Positions 1 through 7,565 of a stretch of DNA of 64,000 nucleotides are shown in pieces. Origin of the DNA: Geodermatophilus obscurus DSM 43160 (lineage in GTDB: Bacteria > Actinomycetota > Actinomycetes > Mycobacteriales > Geodermatophilaceae); NCBI RefSeq assembly GCF_000025345.1, contig NC_013757.1, forward strand, positions 496,001-560,000, in the 5' to 3' direction. Numbering within the stretch: the stretch's first letter is position 1; each line of letters begins with the position of its first letter. Below the pieces are notes generated by a model. The model saw only the letters and a program-made list of their open reading frames with translations. It was not told the origin of the DNA and did no database searches. The position numbers and the translations under genes were made by a program.

Positions 1-269
1 GGCTGCGGGTGCGCCAGCGCGAGCAGCGCGTTGAGCCGCTCGAGCACCTCGGGCTGCGTGGTCGCCACGGCCACCGCCCGCACCAGGTCGGCGGTCGTGG
101 CCGCCTGCCCGGTCTCGGCGGGGGAGAGCTCGACGACCGTGCCCGGCTCGAACCACTCGTCGTGGGCGCGCAGGAAGGCCGTGGCCCAGTCCGGTCCGGC
201 GTCCCGGTCGGCGTTGGTCAGGTCGATGGCCAGCTCGACCGCGGTGGACCCGTAGGTGTCGTAGTCCAT
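1..269 (-). CDS. CGNR zinc-finger / ABATE-type regulator, N-terminal part only
   Basis: The gene reads leftward from an ATG at 267-269 and runs off the left edge, so only about 89 codons are visible. The N-terminus (MDYDTYGSTAVELAIDL) followed by an acidic helical stretch and a segment ending near NALLALAHPQ resembles the N-terminal stress-sensor-like (ABATE) domain of CGNR zinc-finger proteins, which are small putative transcription regulators. The diagnostic C-terminal CGNR motif would lie outside the window, so the family call rests on the N-terminus and on context. It is divergent from an MFS exporter, and the shared intergenic region carries three copies of a 12-bp site, as expected for a regulator and its target. 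Confidence 0.55.
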   Translation of the reverse strand, partial: MDYDTYGSTAVELAIDLTNADRDAGPDWATAFLRAHDEWFEPGTVVELSPAETGQAATTADLVRAVAVATTQPEVLERLNALLALAHPQ

Positions 270-322
270 GGAATCCCCTACCGCTGGTGTGCCGTCGACA
301 CGCCGTAGGCGTCGTATGTCAC

Positions 323-381
323 TTGACCCCCTACGTGTCCGTCCGTAGCGTGTAGGGAGTCAACGGTGTTTGACCCCCTAC
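323..381. promoter_or_regulatory. Three operator-like 12-bp sites between regulator and MFS gene
   Basis: TTGACCCCCTAC occurs at 323-334 and again at 370-381, and its near-perfect reverse complement GTAGGGAGTCAA lies at 352-363. A weaker relative (GGAATCCCCTAC) sits at 270-281, touching the regulator start. The repetition in both orientations inside a divergent promoter suggests binding sites for the adjacent regulator. A TTGAC core could also double as a -35 element. Function is inferred. Confidence 0.5.
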
Positions 382-417
382 TTCTTCCCGTCCGCGTGCT
401 ACCGAAGTGAGTTCGTC

Positions 418-1623
418 GTGCGTTCGTACCTGTCCGTCTGGCGCCTGCCGTCCGCCCCGGTGCTGCTCGTCGCCGGCTTCGCGGGGCGTCTCCCCTCGGC
501 CATGGTCCCGCTCGCACTGCTGCTCATGGTGCAGCAGCAGACCGGCTCCTACGCCGTCGCCGGCCTCGCGGCGGCCACCTACGGCCTGGCGATGGCCGGG
601 ATGGCGCCGGTGCTCGGCCGGCTGGCCGACCGTCGCAGTCCGCGGCCGGTGCTGCTGGCCCAGGCCGGTGCCTTCCCGCTGCTGCTGACCCTGCTGGTGG
701 CGGTCGTCCTCGGCGGCGCTCCGACCGTGGCCGTCGTCGCCGCATCGGCCGCCGCCGGTGCCGGGACGCCGCTGGTGTCCGGGGTGGTCCGCGCGCTGTG
801 GTCCCGGGTCGACCCGCGGGTGCGCGGCACCGCCTATGCCCTCGACGCCACCGCCACCGAGCTGGTCTTCGTGGCCGGCCCGACGCTCGTCGCCGCTCTC
901 GCGGTGCTGGCGACCCCGGCGTGGGCGGTCGCCGTCGCAGGCTCGCTCGCCGTGGCCGGCGCGCTCGGCGTCGCGACGTCGTCGGCCATGCGCGGCTGGG
1001 TCCCGGTGCCCGCCGCGCACCGCGCCAGCCCGTTCGCCACGGTGCTCACCCCCGGCATGCCCCGGGTGCTGCTCAGCGGCTCGGCCCTGATGCTCGGCTT
1101 CGGTGCGCTCGAGGTCGCCGTCCCCGCGTTCGCCGACGCCGCCGGGGCGCCAGGGATGTCCGGCGTCCTGCTGGCCCTGTGGTCGCTGGGCTCGGTGGCC
1201 GGCGGGCTGTGGTTCGGCGCCCGGGTGGTCAGCGTCTCGCTGCCTCGGCAGTACCGCTGGCTGCTGCTCGGCGTGACGATCGGCCTGGCGCCGCTCGCCG
1301 CGGCGTCCGACCCGTGGGTGCTCGGTGCGCTCCTCTTCCTCGGCGGGACGGCCATCGCGCCCACGTTGACGGTGCAGAACTCGCTCGTCGGCGCGATCGC
1401 GCCGGCGCACGCCACCACGGAGGCCTTCACCTGGCTCTCGACGATGGCCACCGGCGCCTCGGCGGTCGGGGCCGCGCTCGGCGGTGCGCTGATCGAGGGC
1501 CCGGCCGGGGTGAGCGGCAGCCTGCTGCTCGCCGTCGCCGGAGCCGCCCTCGCGGTGCTGGTGACGCTGGTCCCGGGCCGGCGTCCGGCCCGCGAGCGGG
1601 TGTCCGAGCCCGTCGCCGCCTGA
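418..1623 (+). CDS. MFS transporter (exporter-like)
   Basis: This 401-residue polytopic protein has about twelve hydrophobic segments, the usual size for a major facilitator superfamily member. The conserved loop between helices 2 and 3 reads LGRLADRRSPRPVL, the family A-motif region. I chose the GTG at 418 because it is preceded by a GAAGTGAG purine stretch at 405-412 and gives the N-terminus MRSYLSVWRLPSAP. An upstream in-frame TTG at 370 would put the start inside an operator-like repeat. It is probably controlled by the divergent CGNR-type protein through the repeated sites at 323-381. The substrate is unknown; small-molecule or drug efflux is the usual role of such pairs. Confidence 0.8.
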   Translation: MRSYLSVWRLPSAPVLLVAGFAGRLPSAMVPLALLLMVQQQTGSYAVAGLAAATYGLAMAGMAPVLGRLADRRSPRPVLLAQAGAFPLLLTLLVAVVLGGAPTVAVVAASAAAGAGTPLVSGVVRALWSRVDPRVRGTAYALDATATELVFVAGPTLVAALAVLATPAWAVAVAGSLAVAGALGVATSSAMRGWVPVPAAHRASPFATVLTPGMPRVLLSGSALMLGFGALEVAVPAFADAAGAPGMSGVLLALWSLGSVAGGLWFGARVVSVSLPRQYRWLLLGVTIGLAPLAAASDPWVLGALLFLGGTAIAPTLTVQNSLVGAIAPAHATTEAFTWLSTMATGASAVGAALGGALIEGPAGVSGSLLLAVAGAALAVLVTLVPGRRPARERVSEPVAA

Positions 1624-1726
1624 GGTCGCCGTCGCGCAGGGGAGACGTGTCAGGTCCTGTCGATGCGCCCCTCTACGCACCGGGAGCTCGGGGGGACCCC
1701 TGGCGGAACGCCTCCCGGGGCGCTGG

Positions 1727-1732
1727 TAGTCT
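1727..1732 (+). promoter_or_regulatory. -10-like box TAGTCT upstream of tRNA-Ser(GCT)
   Basis: TAGTCT matches the actinobacterial -10 consensus TANNNT and lies about 34 nt before the mature tRNA, leaving room for a short 5' leader. The same hexamer precedes tRNA-Ser(CGA) in this window. No clear -35 is visible. Confidence 0.4.
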
Positions 1733-1765
1733 CTTCTCGGTGGTTCCGGGGGGACTCGGACCCCG

Positions 1766-1854
1766 GGAGGCTTCGCCTAGTCCGGTCTATGGCGCCGCAC
1801 TGCTAATGCGGTTTGGGTTAATCCCCATCCCGGGTTCAAATCCCGGAGCCTCCG
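1766..1854 (+). tRNA. tRNA-Ser(GCT)
   Basis: An 89-nt class II tRNA. The acceptor stem GGAGGCT (1766-1772) pairs with AGCCTCC (1847-1853), with discriminator G1854. The anticodon loop CTGCTAA carries GCT, and a long variable arm and a GGTTCAAAT T-loop are present. No CCA is encoded. It reads the serine codons AGC and AGT. It is one of three serine tRNAs in the left third of the window. Confidence 0.97.
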
Positions 1855-1875
1855 CGCACGACAACTGAACAGCCC

Positions 1876-1948
1876 GCACCCGTAGCTCAACGGATAGAGC
1901 ATCTGACTACGGATCAGAAGGTTAGGGGTTCGAATCCCTTCGGGTGCA
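1876..1948 (+). tRNA. tRNA-Arg(ACG)
   Basis: A 73-nt tRNA with acceptor stem GCACCCG (1876-1882) pairing with CGGGTGC (1941-1947) and discriminator A1948. The anticodon loop CTACGGA gives anticodon ACG. In bacteria the wobble A of this tRNA is deaminated to inosine by TadA, whose gene is also in this window at 19671. It lies 21 nt after tRNA-Ser(GCT) and is probably co-transcribed with it. Confidence 0.97.
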
Positions 1949-1965
1949 CGTCTGGTTGAGACAGC

Positions 1966-2001
1966 ACAGCGGCTCCGTCCTCCGGGACGGGGCCGCTGTT
2001 C
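1966..2001 (+). terminator. Hairpin terminator after the tRNA pair
   Basis: A strong hairpin with arms CAGCGGCTCCGTC and GACGGGGCCGCTG (one bulged pair) and loop CTCCGG is followed by TTCTCTT. It ends the tRNA-Ser/tRNA-Arg transcript. Confidence 0.8.
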
Positions 2002-2354
2002 TCTTCCCGGGGTCGTGGGCGACCGGCCCGTCCACCGTCCCGGCTGCTCACGCTGCCCCTCGAGGCGACGGTCGTGGCCGGTCTGCCGGCTCACCCGTGC
2101 GCCGGAGGGGGTGCCGGGAGGACGTCAGTCGCCGGCCAGGTGGATGCCGCGGGCGAGGGCGATGGAGCGACTCCGGCCGCGCGCGCGGCCGTCGTCCACG
2201 GCGAGGTGAGGGGCGGGGGGCCGGTCCTGACGGTCTGGCCGCGTTGGTCGGTCCTCCCAGCAGTGGGAGGCCACTCGTTACCGGCTGCCCCCGCCCGGCC
2301 TCCACTGTGACCCTCGTCACACCGTCGGGTCAAGGCCGCACCGGCGTGTCGACC
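2002..2354. other. Stretch without a supportable gene
   Basis: No frame here has convincing codon use, start signal and length together. On the minus strand the 23 codons before a TGA at 2125-2127 look mildly gene-like, but no start region or homology can be named. A small perfect hairpin (CCTCCCA, loop GCAG, TGGGAGG) lies at 2253-2270. Beyond that I see nothing. Confidence 0.5.
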
Positions 2355-2411
2355 GGCCCCGTCCAGGGCGCCGCCCCGAGCCTGTGAGGCACGGGGAGGA
2401 CGGGGTCCTCC
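2355..2411 (-). repeat. Family 1 palindromic element (copy a)
   Basis: This runs from GGCCCCGTCC (2355-2364) to GGGGAGGACGGGGTCCTC at its right end, with the core GAGCCTGTGAGG between. Read on the minus strand it begins two bases after the stop codon of the oxidase gene (TGA at 2413-2415), in the sense of that gene. The outer arms can pair as a GGACCCCGTCC / GGACGGGGCC stem. It matches the elements near 4901, 15828, 23702 and 26343. Confidence 0.75.
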
Positions 2412-2412
2412 G

Positions 2413-3498
2413 TCAGCCGACCCGGCGCAGCACCTCGGGGGAGAGCCGGTCGACCGCCGTGTGGCCGCTCAGCCCGAGCGTCAGGTCGAACTCGCCCAGC
2501 ACGTCGGACACCACCTGGCGCACGCCCTCCTCGCCGGCCAGGGCGAGCCCCCAGGCGAACGGCCGGCCGAGCAGCACCGCCCGTGCGCCGAGCGCGACCG
2601 CGGTGAGGACGTCGGCGCCGCTGCGCACCCCGCTGTCGAGCAGCACCGGCGCCTGGCCGCCCACCGCGGCCACCACGTCGGGGAGCGCGTCGAGCGCCGC
2701 GATCGAGCGGTCCACCTGCCGGCCGCCGTGCGTGCTGACCACCACGCCGTCCACGCCCTCGTCGAGCGCCCGGCGGGCGTCGTCCGGGTGCAGCACGCCC
2801 TTGAGCACGATGGGCAGCCGGGTGCGGGCCCGCAGCCAGGCCAGGTCGGCCCAGGTGATCGAGGGCCGGGAGTAGATGGACAGGAACGTCTCGACCGCGG
2901 CCCGTGGCAGCGGCGAGCGCAGGTTCTGCAGCAGCGGTCCCGGCCAGGCCCGCGCCATCCCGACCAGCGCGCGCACGGCCGCCAGCGTGGGCCGCGGCTG
3001 CCGGTCCCGGCCGGCCGCGGCGCCGGGCCGGGCCGGGGCGGGCGCCGCGGACGCCGCGGCCCGCTGCTCGGTCAGCCGGCGGAACACCGGGTCGGAGGTG
3101 TACTGCGCGATGCCCTTGCCCAGCGCGAAGGGCAGGTGCCCCAGGTCCAGGTCGCGGGGGCGCCAGCCGAGCATCGTGGTGTCGAGGGTGACCACCAGCG
3201 CGTCGCAGCCGCTGGCCTCCGCGCGCCCGACGAGGCTCTCCACGAGCTCGTCCGAGGTCGACCAGTAGAGCTGGAACCAGCGCGGCGACGAGCCCATGAC
3301 CGCGGCGCACTCCTCCATCGACACCGAGGCCTGGTTGGAGAAGACCATCGGCACACCGAGGGACGCCGCGGCGCGCGCCACCGCGAGGTCCGCCGCGGGG
3401 TGCACCAGCTCCAGCGCGCCGACCGGGCCGAGCAGGACCGGCGGCGTCCGGTGCCCGCTGCTGAGTCCACGACGACACGGTAGTGAGCGCTGGGTCAC
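2413..3498 (-). CDS. FMN-dependent alpha-hydroxy-acid oxidase / lactate 2-monooxygenase-like, N-terminally truncated (possible pseudogene)
   Basis: The 361-residue product matches the FMN-binding barrel of lactate monooxygenase/oxidase enzymes, which oxidise 2-hydroxy acids. Visible are FQLYW (75-79), [13 protein letters not shown] (111-123), the catalytic-lysine strand [14 protein letters not shown] (K233), STHGGRQ with base H257 and R260, [10 protein letters not shown] (288-297) and LLGRPFAWG (309-317). The family normally has about 75 more N-terminal residues, including an early active-site tyrosine region. Here the alignable part starts at [10 protein letters not shown] only 18 residues in, and an in-frame TGA stands just before the GTG at 3498. 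The missing part is not found in the other frames upstream. This suggests a 5' deletion rather than a frameshift. An Ala/Pro-rich insertion lies at about 148-170. The protein may be inactive. Confidence 0.75.
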   Translation of the reverse strand: MTQRSLPCRRGLSSGHRTPPVLLGPVGALELVHPAADLAVARAAASLGVPMVFSNQASVSMEECAAVMGSSPRWFQLYWSTSDELVESLVGRAEASGCDALVVTLDTTMLGWRPRDLDLGHLPFALGKGIAQYTSDPVFRRLTEQRAAASAAPAPARPGAAAGRDRQPRPTLAAVRALVGMARAWPGPLLQNLRSPLPRAAVETFLSIYSRPSITWADLAWLRARTRLPIVLKGVLHPDDARRALDEGVDGVVVSTHGGRQVDRSIAALDALPDVVAAVGGQAPVLLDSGVRSGADVLTAVALGARAVLLGRPFAWGLALAGEEGVRQVVSDVLGEFDLTLGLSGHTAVDRLSPEVLRRVG

Positions 3499-3655
3499 AG
3501 CCCGTCAGACGGGCCAGGGGCGTCTTTTCACCGACACGCCGTAGCGACACGCGCGACCGGCCGGTAACCCCGGGTTGACGGTCCGGTTCCCCCGGCATCA
3601 TGGGCGGCACCGGCGCATCGCAGGCGCGCCGGCGCAGAACCAGGGGGAAGTGCAC

Positions 3656-4351
3656 GTGCAGGTGGCCACTCGGCCGGCGTCCGTCGCCGTCACGGCGCTC
3701 GCCCTGCTGTGCGCCGGCATCGCCCTCGCGGGCCCCGCGGCCGCCGTCGACGACGACGCCCGCCCCGACGCCCGCGTCACCCACGGGCCCAGTTGCCGCC
3801 CGGGCGGTGTGGTCGTCGAGGTCGCCGGCGGCACCGTCGGCCACGCGGTCACGCTGGGCACCAGCCGCCGTCCGGCAGGGGAGCAGACTGCGGAGGTCGC
3901 CCCCGGCGCCGTCGTCGTCCTCAACACCGGTCCGGTCGACTGGGGCGAGACCATCGACCCGTTCCTGCAGTACACGGCGCTGGACGGCTCGGGCGCCGGC
4001 TGGGTCGACGAGTTGATCGGCTACGACTTCACCCGGCCGGCCGCCGAGGACTGCGCGGCCATCAGCCCGCCCGCCGGCGCGGCGGTGGTCCCGCAGCACG
4101 GTGAGGCGGTGCCGATGCCGGTCCCCGGCCTGCCCGACCCGAGCAGCACCGGGCCCGCCGGGCCCTCCGACGGCACGCCCACCGCTCCGGTCTCCGCGCA
4201 GGAGGCGGCCGCGGTTCCCGGCGGCGTCCACTGGCCGGTGCTGGCCGCCGGAGGGGCGCTGGTCGCGGCGAGCACGGGGCTGGTCCTCGTCGCCGGCAGC
4301 CGGCGGCCGGGCGGCCGCTCCCGGGCACCTCGGTCCCTCGGGAGCGCCTGA
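3656..4351 (+). CDS. Secreted, C-terminally anchored protein of unknown function
   Basis: A 231-residue protein. The N-terminus (TRPASVAVTALALLCAGIALAG) is a signal peptide with probable cleavage after an Ala-rich site near residue 31. A small beta-rich domain with two cysteines follows (roughly 40-145). A Pro/Ser/Thr linker, a hydrophobic segment (about 196-217) and a basic tail (SRRPGGRSRAPRS) complete it, as in wall- or membrane-anchored surface proteins. There is no LPXTG. I start at GTG 3656 because AGGGGGA at 3642-3648 is well spaced; GTG 3650 is the alternative. It is divergent from the truncated oxidase. I do not recognise the domain. Confidence 0.7.
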   Translation: MQVATRPASVAVTALALLCAGIALAGPAAAVDDDARPDARVTHGPSCRPGGVVVEVAGGTVGHAVTLGTSRRPAGEQTAEVAPGAVVVLNTGPVDWGETIDPFLQYTALDGSGAGWVDELIGYDFTRPAAEDCAAISPPAGAAVVPQHGEAVPMPVPGLPDPSSTGPAGPSDGTPTAPVSAQEAAAVPGGVHWPVLAAGGALVAASTGLVLVAGSRRPGGRSRAPRSLGSA

Positions 4352-4376
4352 GCGCTCCGTCGGCGACGATGGAGGG

Positions 4377-4892
4377 GTGGCCCGCCCCGAGGACGCCCTG
4401 GCACCGGACCTCCCTGCCGAGCACGTGCCCGGGGACGTGGCCGACGTCCCGGGCGCGACACCGGGTCCGGCCGAGACCTGGCTGCGCATCGTGCAGGTGC
4501 ACGACCGCATCACCCGCCGCGTCGACTCGGCGCTGCACCGTCGGCACGACCTCTCGCTCACCGGGTACGAGGCGCTGCGGCGGATCGCCGAGGCCCCCGG
4601 CGAGCGGGCCACGATGGGCGAGGTGGCCGAGGCCCTCGGGATCTCCCGCGCCGGGGTGACCAGCACCGTCAGCCGGCTGGTCGCCGAGGGCTACGTCGTC
4701 CGGGAGCGCTCGTCCGGGGACAAGCGGCTGCTGCACGCCCGGCTCACCCCGGCCGGGCGGGCCAAGGTCGAGGAGGCCCGCCCCACCCACGACGGCCTGG
4801 TCGCCCACCTGCTCACCCTGTTGGGGGACGACGCCGCCGTCGTGACCGACGCCCTCGCCCGCGTCTCAGCGGCGGCCCGGACCCGCCGCTGA
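4377..4892 (+). CDS. MarR-family transcriptional regulator
   Basis: A 171-residue winged-helix protein. After an acidic N-terminal extension (1-37), the dimerisation helix WLRIVQVHDRITRRVDSAL is followed by LSLTGYEALRRIAEAPGERATMGEVAEALGISRAGVTSTVSRLVAEGYVVRE, the recognition helix and the start of the wing. The wing tip reads RSSGDKRLLHARLTPAG, the typical MarR DxR-type signature. The GTG at 4377 is chosen as the first in-frame start. No separate Shine-Dalgarno is placed correctly, but GACGAT lies upstream, so a leaderless transcript is possible. The ligand and targets are unknown. It is followed at once by a family 1 element. Confidence 0.88.
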   Translation: MARPEDALAPDLPAEHVPGDVADVPGATPGPAETWLRIVQVHDRITRRVDSALHRRHDLSLTGYEALRRIAEAPGERATMGEVAEALGISRAGVTSTVSRLVAEGYVVRERSSGDKRLLHARLTPAGRAKVEEARPTHDGLVAHLLTLLGDDAAVVTDALARVSAAARTRR

Positions 4893-4900
4893 AGGAGTAG

Positions 4901-4956
4901 AAGGACCCCGTCCTCCTCACCGCTCGCAAGCTCGCGGCGAGCCTCTGGACGGGGCC
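4901..4956 (+). repeat. Family 1 palindromic element (copy b)
   Basis: It begins AAGGACCCCGTCCTCCTCAC eight bases after the marR stop, continues through a small inner hairpin (GCTCG .. CGAGC) and ends GGACGGGGCC. The outer arms pair over about 10 bp. It lies in the sense orientation of the upstream gene. This is one of the cleanest copies. Confidence 0.85.
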
Positions 4957-5046
4957 GGGGGTCTCTCGGGGGCGGACGCACACTCGTCCGGGGACACTTC
5001 AAGCCCGTAGTGTTTCCACTCCAGCCATGGCGGGCAGGACGCGAAC

Positions 5047-6546
5047 ATGCAGGTGGGGATCGAGCAGTGCTCCGTGGTCGTGCCGACCGTCGGCCGACCG
5101 TCCCTGGACGTGCTCCTCGACGCCCTCGCGCAGGCCCCGGGACCGCGCCCGGCCGAGCTGGTGCTGGTCGACGACCGGCCCACCGGCGAGCCGCTGCGCC
5201 CCGAGCGGCCCGGCCTGCCGCCGGTACGGGTGGTGCGCACCGGGGGCGGTGGCCCGGCCCGCGCCCGCAACCTCGGCTGGCGCAGCGTGCGCACCGAGTG
5301 GGTGGCCTTCCTCGACGACGACGTCGTCCCCGACCCCGACTGGTACCAGCGGCTGGCCGAGGACCTCTCCGACCTGCCGGCCGACGTGGCCGGCAGCCAG
5401 GGCCGGGTGCGGGTGCCGCTGCCCGCGGACCGCCGGCCCACCGACTGGGAGCGGGGCACCGCGGGCCTGGCCACCAGCTCCTGGATCACCGCCGACCTCG
5501 CCTACCGCCGCGCCGCGCTGGCCGCGGTCGGCGGCTTCGACGAGCGCTTTCCGCGCGCCTTCCGCGAGGACTCCGACCTGGCCCTCCGGGTCATGGACAC
5601 CGGCGCCCGGCTGGTCCGCGGACGGCGCTTGATCACCCACCCCGTCCGCCCGGTCGACCGCTGGGTGAGCGTCCGGGTGCAGGCCGGCAACGCCGACGAC
5701 GTCCTCATGCGACGGCTGCACGGCCCCGGCTGGCGCGAGCGCGCCGACGCCCCGCTCGGCCGGCGGCCGCGACACCTGGCCGTCACCGTGGCCGGGCTGA
5801 CCGCCGTCGGTCTCGCCGCCGCCCGGCGGCCGCGCGCCGCGCTCGGCGCCGCGCTGGCCTGGGCGGCCGGCACCGGCGAGTTCGCCTGGGCGCGGATCGC
5901 CCCCGGCCCGCGCGACCGCGCCGAGGTCGGCACCATGCTCGCCACCAGCGCGCTGATCCCGCCGCTGGCCACGTGGCACTTCCTGCGTGGCGCGGTGCAG
6001 CACCGGCGGGTGCGGCCCTGGCGCGGGCTGCCCGACCTGGTCCTGTTCGACCGCGACGGCACCCTGGTCCGCGACTACCCGTACAACGGCGACCCGGCGC
6101 TGGTGAAGCCGGTGCCCGGGGCCCGCGAGGCCGTCGACGCGCTGCGCGCCCGCGGCGTCCGGGTGGGCGTGGTCAGCAACCAGTCCGGTGTCGCCCGCGG
6201 GCTGATCACCCGTGCGCAGGTCGACGCCTGCATGGCCCGGCTCGACGAGCTGCTCGGCCCGTTCGACACCGTGCAGGTCTGCCCCCACGGGCCGGACGAC
6301 GGCTGCACCTGCCGCAAGCCCGCGCCCGGGATGGTCAAGGCCGCCTGCGCCGAGCTCGACGTCGACCCCGCCCGCTGCGTGGTCATCGGCGACATCGGCG
6401 CCGACGTCGAGGCCGCCGCGGCCGCCGGCGCCTCCGGGGTCCTCGTCCCGACGCCGGTCACCCGGAGGGCCGAGGTCGAGGCGGCCCCCCGCCGTGCCGC
6501 GACGATCACCGAGGCGGTCGAGCAGGTCCTGGCGGGTGGGTGGTGA
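5047..6546 (+). CDS. Bifunctional GT2-like glycosyltransferase - D-glycero-heptose-bisphosphate phosphatase (GmhB-like HAD) fusion
   Basis: A 499-residue fusion. Residues 1-320 form a family 2 glycosyltransferase: CSVVVPTVGRPSL, VDD (41-43), the nucleotide-sugar/metal motif FLDDDVVPDP (DDD 90-92) and GGFDERFPRAFREDSDL. Residues 328-495 form a HAD phosphatase: LFDRDGTL (nucleophile D335, D337), SNQSG (377-381), and the zinc cluster CPHGPDDGCTCRKP (C412, H414, C420, C422) typical of GmhB, with GDIGAD near 448. GmhB removes the 7-phosphate in ADP-heptose synthesis. The fusion suggests that sugar-nucleotide supply and transfer are coupled. It is the first gene of a seven-gene run. ATG 5047 follows AGGACGCGAAC. 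Confidence 0.85.
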   Translation: MQVGIEQCSVVVPTVGRPSLDVLLDALAQAPGPRPAELVLVDDRPTGEPLRPERPGLPPVRVVRTGGGGPARARNLGWRSVRTEWVAFLDDDVVPDPDWYQRLAEDLSDLPADVAGSQGRVRVPLPADRRPTDWERGTAGLATSSWITADLAYRRAALAAVGGFDERFPRAFREDSDLALRVMDTGARLVRGRRLITHPVRPVDRWVSVRVQAGNADDVLMRRLHGPGWRERADAPLGRRPRHLAVTVAGLTAVGLAAARRPRAALGAALAWAAGTGEFAWARIAPGPRDRAEVGTMLATSALIPPLATWHFLRGAVQHRRVRPWRGLPDLVLFDRDGTLVRDYPYNGDPALVKPVPGAREAVDALRARGVRVGVVSNQSGVARGLITRAQVDACMARLDELLGPFDTVQVCPHGPDDGCTCRKPAPGMVKAACAELDVDPARCVVIGDIGADVEAAAAAGASGVLVPTPVTRRAEVEAAPRRAATITEAVEQVLAGGW

Positions 6547-7565
6547 GGCGCACGGTCCTGGTCGCCCGGCTGGACTCGGTCGGCGACGTCCTGGTCCAGG
6601 GGCCGCTGGTGCGCGCCGTGGCCGCTGGCGCCGACCGCGTCGTGTTCCTCGCCGGCCCGGCCGGCGCCGAGGCCGCCCGGCTGCTGCCCGGCGTCGACGA
6701 GGTGGAGACCTGGGCCTGCCCCTGGATCCTCGGCGACCCGCCGCCGGTCGACCCTGCCGACCTCGCCGCACTGACCGAGCGGATCCGCGCCCTCGCCCCC
6801 GACGAGGCCGTCGTCTCCACGTCCTTCCACCAGTCGCCGCTGCCCCTGGCGCTGGTGCTGCGCACCGCGGGCGTCCCGCGGATCTCCGCGATCAGCGTCG
6901 ACTACCCCGGGTCGCTGCTGGACGTCCGACACCGGGTGGACGACGACCTGCCCGAGCCCGAGCGCGCCCTGTCCCTCGCCCGCGCCGCGGGCTTCGACCT
7001 GCCGGCCGGCGACGACGGTCGGCTCGCCGTGCGCCGGCCCCTGCCCCCGGTCGCGCCCGAACCCAGGGGCCCTGACCTGCCGCCCGGGTACGTCGTCGTC
7101 CACCCCGGTGCCTCGGTACCCGCCCGGGCCTGGCCGGCGCACCGCTGCGCCGAGGCGGTCGAGGCGCTGGCCGACGCCGGACACCGGGTGCTCGTCACCG
7201 GCGGGCCGGGGGAGCGGGCGCTCACCGCGGCCGTCGCCGGGACCCGCGGCGTCGACCTCGGCGGTGCACTGGGCCTGGCGGAGCTGGCCGCGCTGCTCGA
7301 CGGCGCCGCGGCGGTCGTCGTCGGCAACACCGGCCCGGCCCACCTGGCCGCCGCCGTCGGCACGCCGGTCGTCTCGCTGTTCTCCCCGGTCGTGCCGGCC
7401 GCGCGCTGGGCGCCCTACGGCGTGCCCACCGTGCTGCTGGGCGACCAGGAGGCCCCCTGCCGGCTGACCCGGGCCCGCGAGTGCCCGGTCCCCGGCCACC
7501 CCTGCCTCACGTCGGTGACCGCGGACGACGTCGTCGCGGCTGTGGAGAAGGTGGGAAGCGCGTGA
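6543..7565 (+). CDS. GT9-family (ADP-heptose:acceptor heptosyltransferase-like) glycosyltransferase
   Basis: This 340-residue enzyme has the two-domain GT-B pattern of family 9. The N-terminal VLVARLDSVGDVLVQGPLVRAV matches the RLxxxGDVL start of WaaC/WaaF proteins, and the C-terminal half has VVVHPGASVPARAWP, VTGGPGE, and VGNTGPAHLAAAVGTPVVSLFSP, which bind the ADP-sugar. It would transfer a heptose, or a related sugar, to a glycan acceptor on the cytoplasmic side. Start GTG 6543 overlaps the stop of the preceding gene by 4 bp, so translation is probably coupled. The presence of GmhA, HldE and GmhB homologues in the same operon supports an ADP-heptose donor. Confidence 0.85.
   Translation: MRRTVLVARLDSVGDVLVQGPLVRAVAAGADRVVFLAGPAGAEAARLLPGVDEVETWACPWILGDPPPVDPADLAALTERIRALAPDEAVVSTSFHQSPLPLALVLRTAGVPRISAISVDYPGSLLDVRHRVDDDLPEPERALSLARAAGFDLPAGDDGRLAVRRPLPPVAPEPRGPDLPPGYVVVHPGASVPARAWPAHRCAEAVEALADAGHRVLVTGGPGERALTAAVAGTRGVDLGGALGLAELAALLDGAAAVVVGNTGPAHLAAAVGTPVVSLFSPVVPAARWAPYGVPTVLLGDQEAPCRLTRARECPVPGHPCLTSVTADDVVAAVEKVGSA

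Noticed and set aside
2125-2330. Small gene or remnant ending at a TGA at 2125-2127 on the minus strand
   Set aside because: Only about 23 gene-like codons, no start signal and no recognisable family.
2330-4666. Very long open frames opposite or across the real genes (for example on the minus strand over 2330-4666 and 4999-6771)
   Set aside because: They arise from the high GC content, have Arg/Pro/Ala/Gly-rich composition and no recognisable domain, and cover clear genes in another frame.
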